Positions 1 to 9,970 of a stretch of 64,000 bases of DNA are shown in pieces. The DNA comes from Gammaproteobacteria bacterium. GTDB taxonomy: Bacteria > Pseudomonadota > Gammaproteobacteria > Steroidobacterales > Steroidobacteraceae. The notes under the pieces were generated by a model that saw only the letters and a program-made list of their open reading frames with translations, ran no database searches and was not told where the DNA came from. Position 1 is the first letter of the stretch. Each line of letters begins with the position of its first letter. A program made the position numbers and the translations under genes. The stretch is taken from the NCBI GenBank assembly GCA_016874235.1, contig VGUJ01000008.1:1-64000 (forward strand). Reading direction: 5' to 3'.

Positions 1-317
1 AGCACCGTATCACGGTCTGCCGAATACTCCACCAGCGCCTCGGCATGGTCTCGGCCATAGGCCACCATCTGCAGCGTTCCGAACACGAATGACTCCGCGT
101 TCATCGCTGAGCCGGATCCGGCGGGTTCGTCCGCGAGCGGACTTCGCGTGACTTCGGATTCACGAGGGATCGCCACGGCCACCCGCGGCGCGACCCAGGT
201 GGACTGCTCGATCGCACCCGGGATCGCGGCGCGAGACGCGCCGATCAGACCCGTGGGTCTCGACTCCAGGGCCCGCGCCAACGCGATCGTCAGGGTCGTT
301 GAAAGCTGTGCATCCAT
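1..317 (-). CDS. hypothetical protein, 3'-truncated by window edge
   Basis: Reverse strand open from ATG at 317 to position 1 (MDAQLSTTLTIALARALESRPTGLIGASRAAIPGAIEQSTWVAPRV...); divergent from the next gene; no family recognised. Confidence 0.5.
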   Translation of the reverse strand, partial: MDAQLSTTLTIALARALESRPTGLIGASRAAIPGAIEQSTWVAPRVAVAIPRESEVTRSPLADEPAGSGSAMNAESFVFGTLQMVAYGRDHAEALVEYSADRDTV

Positions 318-463
318 AGCGAGCGATCGTACGGGCGACACGTCGCTTGACCAGTCTGACGTTTCGTAACCGTGACGCCGATCACAGGTTCATGGGCGTA
401 ATCCCGGGTGCGCCGGCTTCGCGTAAACTGACGTTCGTAGGGCTCGGACGCCCGGAGCTTCCA

Positions 464-1252
464 TTGCGACTGCTCGTCTACAACATCCGATACGCCACTG
501 GGACGGGACCGGCGTTCCACTTGCCGTTGCCTGGCGCGGGTTATCTGCGCAGCAGTCGACGCATTCTCAACGACATCACGGAGTTCATTCGTGCTGAAGA
601 CCCGGAGCTCGTTGGCTTGATCGAAGTCGACACGGGCTCGGTTCGCAGCGCGCTCGTCAATCAGGCCGAGTACATCGCTAAGCACCTCGGTCATTACACC
701 GTTTATGAGTGCAAGTACGGCGCTGCATCCTTCAATAATCAGCTCCCGATCGTGCGTAAACAAGGGAATGCGATTCTGGCGGCCCCGCGAGTCACGGGAG
801 AGAGATTCCATTACTTTCCCACCGGCATCAAGCGATTGATCATAGAAATGGAACTCGATGACGTCTGCGTATTTCTCGTGCACTTGTCGCTCAAATATCG
901 ACATCGTCAGGAGCAGCTGCGACATCTTCACGACCTGGTGCTCACCGCTCAGAAGCCTGTGGTCGTCGCCGGCGACTTCAATACTTTTTCGGGTACGAAC
1001 GAGTTGTATCTCTTCATGCGAGCGACGGGGCTTCGTAGCGCCAACCTCAAAGGTCTCGCCTCTTTCCCCGCGCGTATCCCGCGATTCGAACTCGATTTTG
1101 TCTTGGTGAGTCGAGAGATCGAGCTCATCGATTTTCGCGTGCCGAATGTTCAGCATTCGGATCATCGCCCTGTCATCTGTGATTTTAGAGTGTTGACCCC
1201 GACGGAGATTGCACCACGTGACGATCAGACAAGAACCCCGATGCTGGCGTGA
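464..1252 (+). CDS. endonuclease/exonuclease/phosphatase family protein
   Basis: EEP motifs VYNIRYATG, GLIEVDTG, VAGDFNTF, HSDHRPV. ORF opens at 347, but TTG at 464 (MRLLVYNIRYATG) after a GGAG-like RBS is the more likely start. Confidence 0.85.
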   Translation: MRLLVYNIRYATGTGPAFHLPLPGAGYLRSSRRILNDITEFIRAEDPELVGLIEVDTGSVRSALVNQAEYIAKHLGHYTVYECKYGAASFNNQLPIVRKQGNAILAAPRVTGERFHYFPTGIKRLIIEMELDDVCVFLVHLSLKYRHRQEQLRHLHDLVLTAQKPVVVAGDFNTFSGTNELYLFMRATGLRSANLKGLASFPARIPRFELDFVLVSREIELIDFRVPNVQHSDHRPVICDFRVLTPTEIAPRDDQTRTPMLA

Positions 1253-3293
1253 AGAGACGGATGCCGAGGGCATCGTTTGGTTGACGCTCGACAAACCTGA
1301 GGCATCGGTGAATACGTTATCGTCGCCGGTGCTCGAAGAGCTCGGTGGAATGATCGCCACCGTCGCTAAACGATCCCCGCGCGGCGTTGTCCTTCGATCG
1401 GGCAAAACATCTGGGTTCGTGCTGGGCGCCGACGTCAAGGAATTCACGACACTCAAAAGTGTCGACGAGGCACGGGCGCTCGTCGAGCGTGGGCATCGGG
1501 TGCTTGCGGAGCTCGAGTCTCTACCCTGCCCGACGGTCGCTCTCATCGAAGGGTTTGCGCTGGGCGGCGGACTCGAGCTTGCCCTCGCCTGTCGATACCG
1601 CGTCGGCGTGAATGACGATCGGCTGACGCTCGGGCTACCAGAGGTCATGCTCGGCATTCACCCCGGGTTCGGCGGCACGGTGCGTACGGTCAAAACGATC
1701 GGGTCGCTGGCCGCACTCGATCTCATGCTCACCGGGCGGAACATCAAAGGCAGCAAGACCCTCCAGGTCGGTCTCGTCGACCGTCTCGCCGACAGCCACG
1801 AGTCGGCGCTCGCTGCGTGTCGTGATCTCATTCGAGAGAATCCGGGCGCTCACAAACCTCCTTTGCTGCAGCGTCTGGCGGGGTTGGGTGTCGTTCGTCC
1901 GTTGCTGCGCTCAAAACTCGAATCGCAGGTCGCCAAAAAGGTACGCAAGGCCCACTACCCCGCCCCGTACGCCCTCATCGACCTCTGGGTTCGTCACGGT
2001 GGAACAGGTCTCAAGGCGTACTCAGCCGAGGCCGATTCCATAGCTGCCCTCGCGGCAACGCCGACCGCACGTAACCTCATTCGCGTGTTCATGCTGCAGG
2101 ATGCGCTCAAGTCACAGGGCAAGGGCGCGGGCGGTACCCCGAAAAAAATTCATGTCATCGGCGCGGGGGTCATGGGCGCGGATATTGCCGCGTGGTGCGC
2201 GTTCCGCGGTCTCGAGGTGACGTTGCAAGATCGCGAGCAGCGTTTCGTCGACGCCGGTATGACGCGTGCGAACGAATTCTTTGAAAAACGCGTGAAGGAT
2301 GCGACGAAACGTGCGGCCGTCGTCGCGCGACTACGCGGTGATCTGCAGGGCGCTGGGGTGGCTGAGGCGGACGTTGTCCTCGAGGCGATCATCGAAAACG
2401 TAGAGGCCAAGCGGGCGCTCTATGCGTCGATCGAACCGCGCATGAAAGCCGGCGCGATTCTCGCTACCAACACCTCCTCGATCCCGCTCGCTCAACTCGC
2501 CTCGAGCCTCGCCGAGCCCGGCCGACTCGTTGGACTGCATTTTTTCAACCCCGTGGCCTTGATGCCCTTGGTTGAGGTCATTCACACCCCGGTGACCACC
2601 CCCGATTCAATCGCGGTGGCGACGGCCGTCGCTCGCAAAATCGACAAGCTTCCACTGCCTTGCCGCAGCGCTCCGGGCTTTCTCGTCAATCGTGTACTGG
2701 CGCCGTACATGCAGGAAGCCATGTACGCCGCCCAAGATGGATTCAGCTTCGACGAGATCGATCGAGCCGCGACCGACTACGGGATGCCCGTTGGGCCCGT
2801 CGAACTCTCCGACATGGTAGGGCTCGACGTCTGTCGACACGTCGGCAGCATCGTCGGCCATGCGCTCGGTCGACCTGTCGCCGATACCTCGGCGCTTGAT
2901 GCTCGGATCGCTGAGAAAAAGCTGGGTCGTAAAACCGGCGAAGGTTTTTATCGATGGGAGAAAGGTCGAGCGGTTCGTGATAAGACGTCGGCCGCACCGG
3001 TCCCCGGGGTCACCAAGCGCCCCGATTCGATCTCGCGAGCAGACCTGCAAGATCGCCTGATGCTGTCGCTGCTCAACGAGTGCGTGGCCGTTTTGCGCGA
3101 GGGTCTCGTCGAGTCGCAAGAGATGATCGATGCAGGTGTGATCTTCGGGTGCGGTTTCGCGCCGTTCCGTGGCGGCCCGCTGCAGGATGCGACGACGCGT
3201 GGCGTCTCCCCCTGCGTCGCGCGACTCGAAGAACTCTCGACTCGCTACGGCGATCGTTTCAAGCCGGGCGCCGGCTGGTCGCGATTGCGTTAA
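1209..3293 (+). CDS. bifunctional enoyl-CoA hydratase / 3-hydroxyacyl-CoA dehydrogenase (FadJ/FadB-like alpha subunit)
   Basis: N-terminal crotonase (GFALGGGLELALACRYRV, LGLPEVMLGIHPGFGGTVR) fused to 3-HAD (IHVIGAGVMGADIA, GLHFFNPVALMPLVEVI, KLGRKTGEGFY). Confidence 0.93.
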   Translation: MHHVTIRQEPRCWREETDAEGIVWLTLDKPEASVNTLSSPVLEELGGMIATVAKRSPRGVVLRSGKTSGFVLGADVKEFTTLKSVDEARALVERGHRVLAELESLPCPTVALIEGFALGGGLELALACRYRVGVNDDRLTLGLPEVMLGIHPGFGGTVRTVKTIGSLAALDLMLTGRNIKGSKTLQVGLVDRLADSHESALAACRDLIRENPGAHKPPLLQRLAGLGVVRPLLRSKLESQVAKKVRKAHYPAPYALIDLWVRHGGTGLKAYSAEADSIAALAATPTARNLIRVFMLQDALKSQGKGAGGTPKKIHVIGAGVMGADIAAWCAFRGLEVTLQDREQRFVDAGMTRANEFFEKRVKDATKRAAVVARLRGDLQGAGVAEADVVLEAIIENVEAKRALYASIEPRMKAGAILATNTSSIPLAQLASSLAEPGRLVGLHFFNPVALMPLVEVIHTPVTTPDSIAVATAVARKIDKLPLPCRSAPGFLVNRVLAPYMQEAMYAAQDGFSFDEIDRAATDYGMPVGPVELSDMVGLDVCRHVGSIVGHALGRPVADTSALDARIAEKKLGRKTGEGFYRWEKGRAVRDKTSAAPVPGVTKRPDSISRADLQDRLMLSLLNECVAVLREGLVESQEMIDAGVIFGCGFAPFRGGPLQDATTRGVSPCVARLEELSTRYGDRFKPGAGWSRLR

Positions 3294-4245
3294 GCCGCCA
3301 GAGTAATCGCTCAAGTGCGAGCGGTTTGTTGACCGGGGTCTCGGTCCACTGACGCGCTTCTCGCGCCTCGTCGAGCGCAGCGAACAACGCTTCTGTATTC
3401 GCCGGACGTTGCCCGGTCGCCCAGTCGTGTATCCGAGTGACGAGCCAGTGTTCGATGCAACGGATACGCAGCGCAAAGAATTCTTTTCCCCAACTCTCGG
3501 CCGTCTCGACCGGATCGAGCGTACCGGCCACGACTTGATCGAGCGCCCTGACCGTCTCGCGCTGCAAGTCAGCGATCGTCTCGGCGTCCGACTGCAACGC
3601 AAGCAAGGGTTGCGGTCCGATCGCGCTCATCACCGCTTTCCAGTCTGTTGCGGTGCCCCCGTGAGCGCGCAGCCAAGCTTCAAGTTCTGCGATGGGCGGT
3701 ACGGGCACACCGACCCGGGTGCAACGGCTCTGAACGGTCGCGGGCAACCTCGACGGCTCTCCCGTGACGAGCAACAGCAGTGAACTCCCTTGTGGTTCTT
3801 CCAAAGTCTTGAGTAAGGCGTTTGCAGCGTTGCGATTAAGACGCTCGGCTGGCGTGATCACGGCCACCTTACGACCACGACCATGACTGGTCAGCGTCAA
3901 TTCAGAGGCCATCTCACGAACTTGATCAATTCGAATTTCTTTGGAGTCCTCGATGGGACTGAGTCGGATCAGATCGGGTTGCTCGCCCGATACGACACGC
4001 CGACACTCGAGACAGTGACCACAAGGCTGGATCGACTGATCGGTCGAGCAGAAGAGCCGGGCGGCGAGCCATGTCGCGAGCCACTCTCCCCCGAGGCCCG
4101 GATCGACCTGGATCAGGACCGCATGCCCGAGCCGATCGTTCTCGATCGCATCACCTAACGAACGCTGAAGCCCTGCGAGCCAGGGGATGTTGGCGTCGAG
4201 GGGAAGGAGCGCTCGTTTGACTGTGTCGCTGTCGCGCTCCGTCAT
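3259..4245 (-). CDS. holB: DNA polymerase III subunit delta'
   Basis: AAA+ clamp-loader features (GHAVLIQVDPGLGGEWLA, zinc Cys CGHCLECRR, NAANALLKTLEEP, TVQSRCTR); follows tmk. Confidence 0.93.
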   Translation of the reverse strand: MTERDSDTVKRALLPLDANIPWLAGLQRSLGDAIENDRLGHAVLIQVDPGLGGEWLATWLAARLFCSTDQSIQPCGHCLECRRVVSGEQPDLIRLSPIEDSKEIRIDQVREMASELTLTSHGRGRKVAVITPAERLNRNAANALLKTLEEPQGSSLLLLVTGEPSRLPATVQSRCTRVGVPVPPIAELEAWLRAHGGTATDWKAVMSAIGPQPLLALQSDAETIADLQRETVRALDQVVAGTLDPVETAESWGKEFFALRIRCIEHWLVTRIHDWATGQRPANTEALFAALDEAREARQWTETPVNKPLALERLLWRLNAIATSRRPA

Positions 4246-4883
4246 CCTGGGAGCCCCTGAAGTGCAACGAGCGCGGCCGACTTGACGGTATCGGGGTCCG
4301 CTGACGCATCGATGACGCGACAACGCTGCGGTTCACGTCGAGCAATCTCAAGATACGACTTACTCACGCGCTCAAAAAATTGCACGGTCTCGCTTTCAAA
4401 GCGATCTGTCACCACTTCTCCGTTCGATTGACGGCGCGATCTCGCTCGGTTGAGGCCGATGGTGACCGGTACATCCAGTAGCAACGTCAGATCGGGCTCG
4501 AGACCAAGATGCACAGAGAGGGCGAGCTGTTCGATCAATACTGCGTCAACGCCTCGCCCACCGCCTTGATAGGCCCGCGTCGCGTCAGTGAATCGATCAC
4601 AGATCACCCACTCTCCGCGCTCGAGTGCTGGACGAACCAGATTATCGAGATGAATGGCGCGCGCCGCGAACATCAACAGCGTTTCGGCTTCGGCGGAGAG
4701 CGACTCCTCACCCCGTTCAAGCACCAGTTGACGCAGACGCTCCGCCAGAGGGGTACCCCCCGGTTCGCGTGTCAAACGAACACGGAGCCCGCGCGCTCGA
4801 AGCGTGTCAGCGATCGCCAGCGCGACCGTGGACTTCCCCGCCCCTTCGATTCCCTCCAGCGTGATGAATTTGCCTCGGGTCAT
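4242..4883 (-). CDS. tmk: thymidylate kinase
   Basis: ITLEGIEGAGKST P-loop, TREPGGTPLAERLR, DRFTDATRAYQGGGRG. Confidence 0.97.
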   Translation of the reverse strand: MTRGKFITLEGIEGAGKSTVALAIADTLRARGLRVRLTREPGGTPLAERLRQLVLERGEESLSAEAETLLMFAARAIHLDNLVRPALERGEWVICDRFTDATRAYQGGGRGVDAVLIEQLALSVHLGLEPDLTLLLDVPVTIGLNRARSRRQSNGEVVTDRFESETVQFFERVSKSYLEIARREPQRCRVIDASADPDTVKSAALVALQGLPG

Positions 4884-5923
4884 GATGACGGTCCGGCCAC
4901 CGGCGCATTCTGATCAGATCGCTTGCGTTGCAGCATCTTCCGGACGGCTTTTCGGTGGTCGTCGTAGGTGCGGGAAAAGGTGTGCGAACCGTCCCCCAAA
5001 CCTGTCGCCACGAAGAACAGCTCACCCGTTTCGAGCGGTCGTGTCGCGGCGCGTAGCGCTTCTTCGCCCGGCAGTGCGATGGGCGTCGGCGGTAGGCCCT
5101 TGCGGGTGTACGAGTTGTACGGCGTATCGGCCCGCAGATCCCGAGTTCGGATATCCCCGTCGTACTGGTCGCCGAGGCCATAGATGACCGTTGGATCGGA
5201 TTGCAGTCGCATTCCTTTGCGTAATCTTTGAACGAAGACGCCGGCGACCCGTGGGCGCTCCTCGGACAACGCCGATTCCTTCTCAACGATCGACGCCAAG
5301 ATCAAGGCCTCCGCGGGCTGCGATAACGGCAGATCCCCTGCCCGACTGGCCCACGCAGCCTCGAGACGCTCTTGCAGTCGTCCATGGGCAAGTTTCAAGA
5401 CCTCAAAATCGGACGTTCCCCATGCGAACCGATAAGTGTCGGGGAAAAATCGACCTTCTGGATGAACACCGGGTTGACCGAGACGCGTCATGAGCTCCGC
5501 GTCGGAGACGCCCGCGAGCGTTTGTTGCACGCCGGGGTACCCGGCAAGCAGACGACGCAGATCCGAGTAGCGAGTTCCCTCGATCACGACCAGCGACTCA
5601 AGAAGGACCCGCCCCTCATCGAGTTGTCGCAGGATTTCTTTGGCTGAGGCTCTCGGCGCAATGCCGTAGCGACCCACCCTCACGCGCGGGACGTCTCCGA
5701 GCGTGCGGGCCCACCACTCGACGATCACCGCATCCTCGATCGCGCCGACGCGTTCGAGGTCGGCGAGGACGGCCCTCACCGTTTCTCCCTTACGAACATC
5801 GATCTGAACCGGCGCGAGATGTGGCCCCGGTTGGCTGACGGCCATCGAGAGCCACCACGCCCCGCCCGCCAGAGCGGCCAGCACGAACCCGACTAGGAGA
5901 ATGATTTTTCTCAACGCGCGCAC
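4880..5923 (-). CDS. mltG: endolytic transglycosylase MltG
   Basis: N-terminal TM, LILASIVEKESALSEERPRVAGVFVQRLRKGMRLQSDPTVIYG, PYNSYTRKGLPPTPI. Confidence 0.95.
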   Translation of the reverse strand: MRALRKIILLVGFVLAALAGGAWWLSMAVSQPGPHLAPVQIDVRKGETVRAVLADLERVGAIEDAVIVEWWARTLGDVPRVRVGRYGIAPRASAKEILRQLDEGRVLLESLVVIEGTRYSDLRRLLAGYPGVQQTLAGVSDAELMTRLGQPGVHPEGRFFPDTYRFAWGTSDFEVLKLAHGRLQERLEAAWASRAGDLPLSQPAEALILASIVEKESALSEERPRVAGVFVQRLRKGMRLQSDPTVIYGLGDQYDGDIRTRDLRADTPYNSYTRKGLPPTPIALPGEEALRAATRPLETGELFFVATGLGDGSHTFSRTYDDHRKAVRKMLQRKRSDQNAPVAGPSS

Positions 5924-5980
5924 GTGGAAAGTCTAACCCTTTGAGGGGGTCATCGCCGTAGCCGCCCGGTCGAACGGCCC

Positions 5981-7228
5981 TCAGCCGTTGAAGCGTCGGA
6001 ACACCAAGGTCCCGTTGGTGCCGCCGAACCCGAAGCTATTGGATAACGCGACGTCGAGGGTCATCTGCCGAGCGGTGTGCGGCACGTAGTCGAGGTCGCA
6101 CTCTGGATCGGGATTGTCCAAATTGATGGTGGGCGGCGCGACCTGGTCACGAAGAGCGAGCACACTAAGGACGCCTTCGACCACACCGGCTGCGCCGAGC
6201 AAATGCCCGGTCATGGACTTAGTCGAGCTGACCGCCAGACGCGACGCGTGGGCGCCGAAGGTTTGTTTGATGGCCACAGTCTCGGCACGGTCGCCCAGCA
6301 TCGTGGAGGTCGCATGGGCGTTTAAATACTGCACGGCAGAGGGGTCGAGCTTCGCATCCCGCAGGGCATTACGCATCGCGAGAGCCGCCCCCGCGCCGTT
6401 CTCCGGCGGTGCCGTGATGTGATACGCATCACCGCTCATCCCAAAACCGACGAGTTCGGCATAGATCCGCGCCCCGCGCGCCTTGGCATGCTCAAGCTCT
6501 TCCAGCAGCATCGCCCCACCGCCGTCGGCGGCGACGAAACCGTCTCGGTCTCTGTCCCACGGTCGAGAGGCCTCCGTCGGACGATCGTTTCTCTGGGAGA
6601 GCGCCTTGGCTTGCGAAAACCCCCCAATACCAAGTCGCGTGGTCGACATCTCGCCGCCCCCCGCGATGACAAGATCCGCATCGCCATATTGAATGGCACG
6701 CATCGCAAGCCCCACCGCATGGGTAGAGGTCGTGCAGGCGGTGACAACCCCGAGGTTCGGGCCCTTGAGCCCATACCGGATCGACAGATGTCCCGCGATC
6801 ATGTTGATGATCGTTGCGGGAATGAAAAACGGTGAAATCTTTCGAGGGCTATTAGCCTCCAGCATCGAGTCATACTCAGACTCAATGGTCGCCAGGCCGC
6901 CAATTCCGGCGCCCATGATCACGCCACAGCGTTCGGTGTCGAGCGCGTTGAAATCGACGCCCGCGTCGTTGACCGACTGGATACCCGAGGCCATGCCGTA
7001 ATGCATGAACTCGTCCATTCGTCTGGCCTCTTTCGGCGTGATGTACTCGTTCACGTCGAACCCGCGCACGGCGCCGCCGATCTTGGTGGCATAGGCGCTG
7101 GTATCGAAACGGGTGATCAGACCAATACCGCTCTGTCCACGGAGAACAGCGTCCCACGCACTCTGAACAGTGCTGCCAACTGGGGACACGATGCCGAGTC
7201 CAGTGACGACGACGCGACGCTTGCTCAC
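5981..7228 (-). CDS. fabF: 3-oxoacyl-ACP synthase II
   Basis: [15 protein letters not shown], catalytic [36 protein letters not shown]; follows acpP. Confidence 0.97.
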   Translation of the reverse strand: MSKRRVVVTGLGIVSPVGSTVQSAWDAVLRGQSGIGLITRFDTSAYATKIGGAVRGFDVNEYITPKEARRMDEFMHYGMASGIQSVNDAGVDFNALDTERCGVIMGAGIGGLATIESEYDSMLEANSPRKISPFFIPATIINMIAGHLSIRYGLKGPNLGVVTACTTSTHAVGLAMRAIQYGDADLVIAGGGEMSTTRLGIGGFSQAKALSQRNDRPTEASRPWDRDRDGFVAADGGGAMLLEELEHAKARGARIYAELVGFGMSGDAYHITAPPENGAGAALAMRNALRDAKLDPSAVQYLNAHATSTMLGDRAETVAIKQTFGAHASRLAVSSTKSMTGHLLGAAGVVEGVLSVLALRDQVAPPTINLDNPDPECDLDYVPHTARQMTLDVALSNSFGFGGTNGTLVFRRFNG

Positions 7229-7260
7229 GGGAGCCTCACGCGATGCGATTCGGGGAACTT

Positions 7261-7293
7261 AAAAAAACCTAAGGCCGGCACCGCGCCGGCCTC
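7261..7293 (-). terminator. intrinsic terminator-like hairpin between acpP and fabF
   Basis: Minus strand reads AGGCCGGC-GCGGT-GCCGGCCT, then AGG and a run of seven T. Confidence 0.75.
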
Positions 7294-7313
7294 GGTGTAG
7301 TCTGACGTCGAGA

Positions 7314-7553
7314 TCAGGATTTGCGACGCGCAGAGACGTAATCGATGGCCTGCTGGACCGTCGTGATCTTCTCGGCGTCTTCGTCCGGGATCTCGGTTTC
7401 GAACTCTTCTTCCAGAGCCATGACCAACTCGACGGTATCGAGCGAGTCTGCACCGAGGTCGTCTACGAACGAGGCATTGCTGGTGACTTGCTCCAGCTTG
7501 ACGCCCAGTTGCTCGGCGATAATGGCTTTGACCTGTTGTTCGACAGTGCTCAT
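7314..7553 (-). CDS. acpP: acyl carrier protein
   Basis: [21 protein letters not shown] phosphopantetheine site, 79 aa. Confidence 0.98.
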   Translation of the reverse strand: MSTVEQQVKAIIAEQLGVKLEQVTSNASFVDDLGADSLDTVELVMALEEEFETEIPDEDAEKITTVQQAIDYVSARRKS

Positions 7554-7728
7554 CGGTGGAATGTCCTCTTAACGACCTGTAGGTTCGGTCCTGCCATCGG
7601 GCAAGGCCGGGCGCGCATTTTAGGCCAAGCAGGGGGTGAGCGCCATGCATCTCCCCTTAACCCAATGTTTTGTCAGGTAAAACCGACAAGTCTCAAAAAA
7701 CCAACGGCTCCAAAACGGAGGGAACTCG

Positions 7729-8484
7729 TTACCCGAGGTACATCCCGCCATTGACGTGCAAGGTATGGCCCGTGATGTACGCCCCGCTCGGCGCGGCGAG
7801 AAAGAGCACCGCCGCAGCGATGTCCTCCGTCGCGCCCAACCGCCCCAACGGGATCGTGTTCGTCAAGGCCTCGCGCTGCGCTTCGTCAAGCGCCCGAGTC
7901 ATGTCGGTATCGATGAACCCAGGTGCCACCGCATTCACGGTGATATTCCGACTACCCACCTCTCGGGCGAGCGAGCGAGTGAAACCCACGATACCCGCCT
8001 TGGCGGCTGCGTAATTGGTTTGACCCGGGTTTCCCAGCGCGCCGACGACCGAGGTGATGTTGATGATCCGGCCAAAGCGCGCCTTCATCATCGACCGCAG
8101 GCACCCTCGGCTGAGGGAGAAGACCGAGGTCAGGTCTGCGGCGATGACCTGATCCCACTCCTCCGGCTTCATTCGAATGAGCAGGTTGTCCCGGGTGATG
8201 CCCGCGTTGTTGACAAGAATACTCGGCTGTTCGTTCTTGGCCTCAAGATCCTCCAGAAGCGCGGCGACCGACTCGGATCGAGAGACATCGACCACGGCTC
8301 CGCGGCTACCCGGTGACAGCGGGCCGATCCAGTCGCGGATGGCAGCGGCTCCCACGTCGGTGGTGGCCGTCCCGATCACCTTGGCACCCGCGGCGGCGAG
8401 AGCCTCGGCAATCGCGCGACCAATGCCGCGCGATGCGCCGGTCACGAGAGCGGTCTGGCCGGTCAGATCAAAGTGAGTGGGCAT
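7729..8484 (-). CDS. fabG: 3-oxoacyl-ACP reductase
   Basis: SDR: TALVTGASRGIGRAIAE, NNAGITRDNLLIRM, YAAAKAGIVGFTRSLAREVGSRNITVNAVAPGFIDTDMT. Confidence 0.97.
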   Translation of the reverse strand: MPTHFDLTGQTALVTGASRGIGRAIAEALAAAGAKVIGTATTDVGAAAIRDWIGPLSPGSRGAVVDVSRSESVAALLEDLEAKNEQPSILVNNAGITRDNLLIRMKPEEWDQVIAADLTSVFSLSRGCLRSMMKARFGRIINITSVVGALGNPGQTNYAAAKAGIVGFTRSLAREVGSRNITVNAVAPGFIDTDMTRALDEAQREALTNTIPLGRLGATEDIAAAVLFLAAPSGAYITGHTLHVNGGMYLG

Positions 8485-8487
8485 CGA

Positions 8488-9429
8488 TCACTCCGCAGCA
8501 GGAGAAAGAGCATGGTCGAGGGTCGCGACGTCCTCGAGCGCGAGGCAAGCCAGCGAGGGAGATTTATCGATCCGGCGATTGAGTCCCGTCAATACCTTGC
8601 CCGGGCCGCACTCGATGAGTCGATGGACGCCAAGTCCGACAAGGGCTTGGACGGTGGCCACCCATCGTACGGGGCTCGCGAGTTGGCGATACAGCAAATC
8701 GGCAATCGTCACCGGATCAGAGTACTCGGTGGCGTCGACCGAACTTAGAAATCGGATCTGCGGTGCCGCCAAAGCCATGGATCGCACCCGTTCGCGGAGT
8801 TTTTCTGCGGCTGGACGCATCAGAGAACTGTGACATGGGACGCTGATGGGTAACGGCAATGCGCGCTTGGCGCCTTTGGCTTTCGCGGTCTCGATCGCCC
8901 GGTGCAGTGCGCTCGCGTGTCCGGCGATCACGACCTGACCGGGTCCGTTGTAGTTAACGGCTTCGGCCATCTCTCCCTGCGAGGCTTCGGCACAGGCGGC
9001 CTCGACGTCGGCGTCGGATAGTCCGAGGATGGCAGCCATGCCTCCCTGCCCGCTCGGCATGGCGTCACGCATGACCTCGCCGCGGAAGCGCACCAAGGCC
9101 ACTGCGTCTTCGAAGCGAAGTACCCCGGCCGCAACGAGTGCGGTGAATTCGCCGAGGGAGTGACCTGCAACCCACTGCGGTCGCGCTCCGCCACGGTTTT
9201 GCCACACCCGCCACGTGGCCACACCCGCCACCAGCATCACCGGCTGGGTGATCTCCGTCAGCGCGAGCTGCTCAGCCGGTCCGTTCTGGGCGAGCGCCCA
9301 GAGGTCGAATCCGAGAACACTCGAGGCGGAATCGAAGGTCGCGCGAACCACGGGATCGGCCTCGCCGAGCCCGCCCAACATTCCGACCGACTGCGATCCC
9401 TGACCGGGAAAGACAAACGCCACGGACAT
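8488..9429 (-). CDS. fabD: malonyl-CoA:ACP S-malonyltransferase
   Basis: AFVFPGQGSQSVGML, GHSLGEFTAL, ISVPCHSSLM; start at 9429 (MSVAFVFPGQ) or 9456 (MSAEQGSAGMSV). Confidence 0.96.
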   Translation of the reverse strand: MSVAFVFPGQGSQSVGMLGGLGEADPVVRATFDSASSVLGFDLWALAQNGPAEQLALTEITQPVMLVAGVATWRVWQNRGGARPQWVAGHSLGEFTALVAAGVLRFEDAVALVRFRGEVMRDAMPSGQGGMAAILGLSDADVEAACAEASQGEMAEAVNYNGPGQVVIAGHASALHRAIETAKAKGAKRALPLPISVPCHSSLMRPAAEKLRERVRSMALAAPQIRFLSSVDATEYSDPVTIADLLYRQLASPVRWVATVQALVGLGVHRLIECGPGKVLTGLNRRIDKSPSLACLALEDVATLDHALSPAAE

Positions 9430-9532
9430 CCCTGCACTCCCCTGTTCAGCCGACATTATACGTCTAGGCTCTGTCACAGCCCCTGAACAGGCCTTTGTTA
9501 TGATCGAACGGCAGTGTACGGGAGGATCCGTT

Positions 9533-9970
9533 TTGCGCCGACACAAGATTCGAGGCTTCACCCTCATCGAGATCATGGTGGTGGTCGTCATCATGGGCTT
9601 GCTGGCCGCGTTCATCGTTCCGCGGGTCATGGATCGTGTCGACGAGGCGCGGGTGACTAAGGTTCGCGCCGACCTCCAGGCGATCGAGACGGCTCTGGCC
9701 ATGTACCGTCTCGATACGGCTCGACTTCCGTCCACCAGCCAAGGCCTCGGTGCGCTGGTTCAGAAGCCCGAGGATCCCACGCTGCGCAATTGGCGATCAG
9801 GCGGATACATGGCTCGGGTCTCTGCCGATCCTTGGGGAAACCCTTATCGCTATCGTCAGCCCGGAACGCGGGGATCCGAGTTCGATGTCTACTCTGTGGG
9901 TCCGGACGGGCTCGAGGGCAGTCCCGAGACTGATCAGGACAATATCGGTAACTGGTCGCTCAGCAATTGA
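9533..9970 (+). CDS. gspG: type II secretion major pseudopilin GspG
   Basis: Prepilin motif RGFTLIEIMVVVVIMGLLAAFIVP, YRLDTARLPSTSQGLGALV, DPWGNPYRY; TTG start after GGAGG. Confidence 0.96.
   Translation: MRRHKIRGFTLIEIMVVVVIMGLLAAFIVPRVMDRVDEARVTKVRADLQAIETALAMYRLDTARLPSTSQGLGALVQKPEDPTLRNWRSGGYMARVSADPWGNPYRYRQPGTRGSEFDVYSVGPDGLEGSPETDQDNIGNWSLSN

Noticed and set aside
290-1657. 455-aa minus-strand ORF
   Set aside because: Antisense to two convincing plus-strand genes (EEP nuclease, FadJ-like); low-complexity Arg/Ser-rich translation typical of shadow ORFs in GC-rich DNA. Only the separate frame starting at 317 looks coding.
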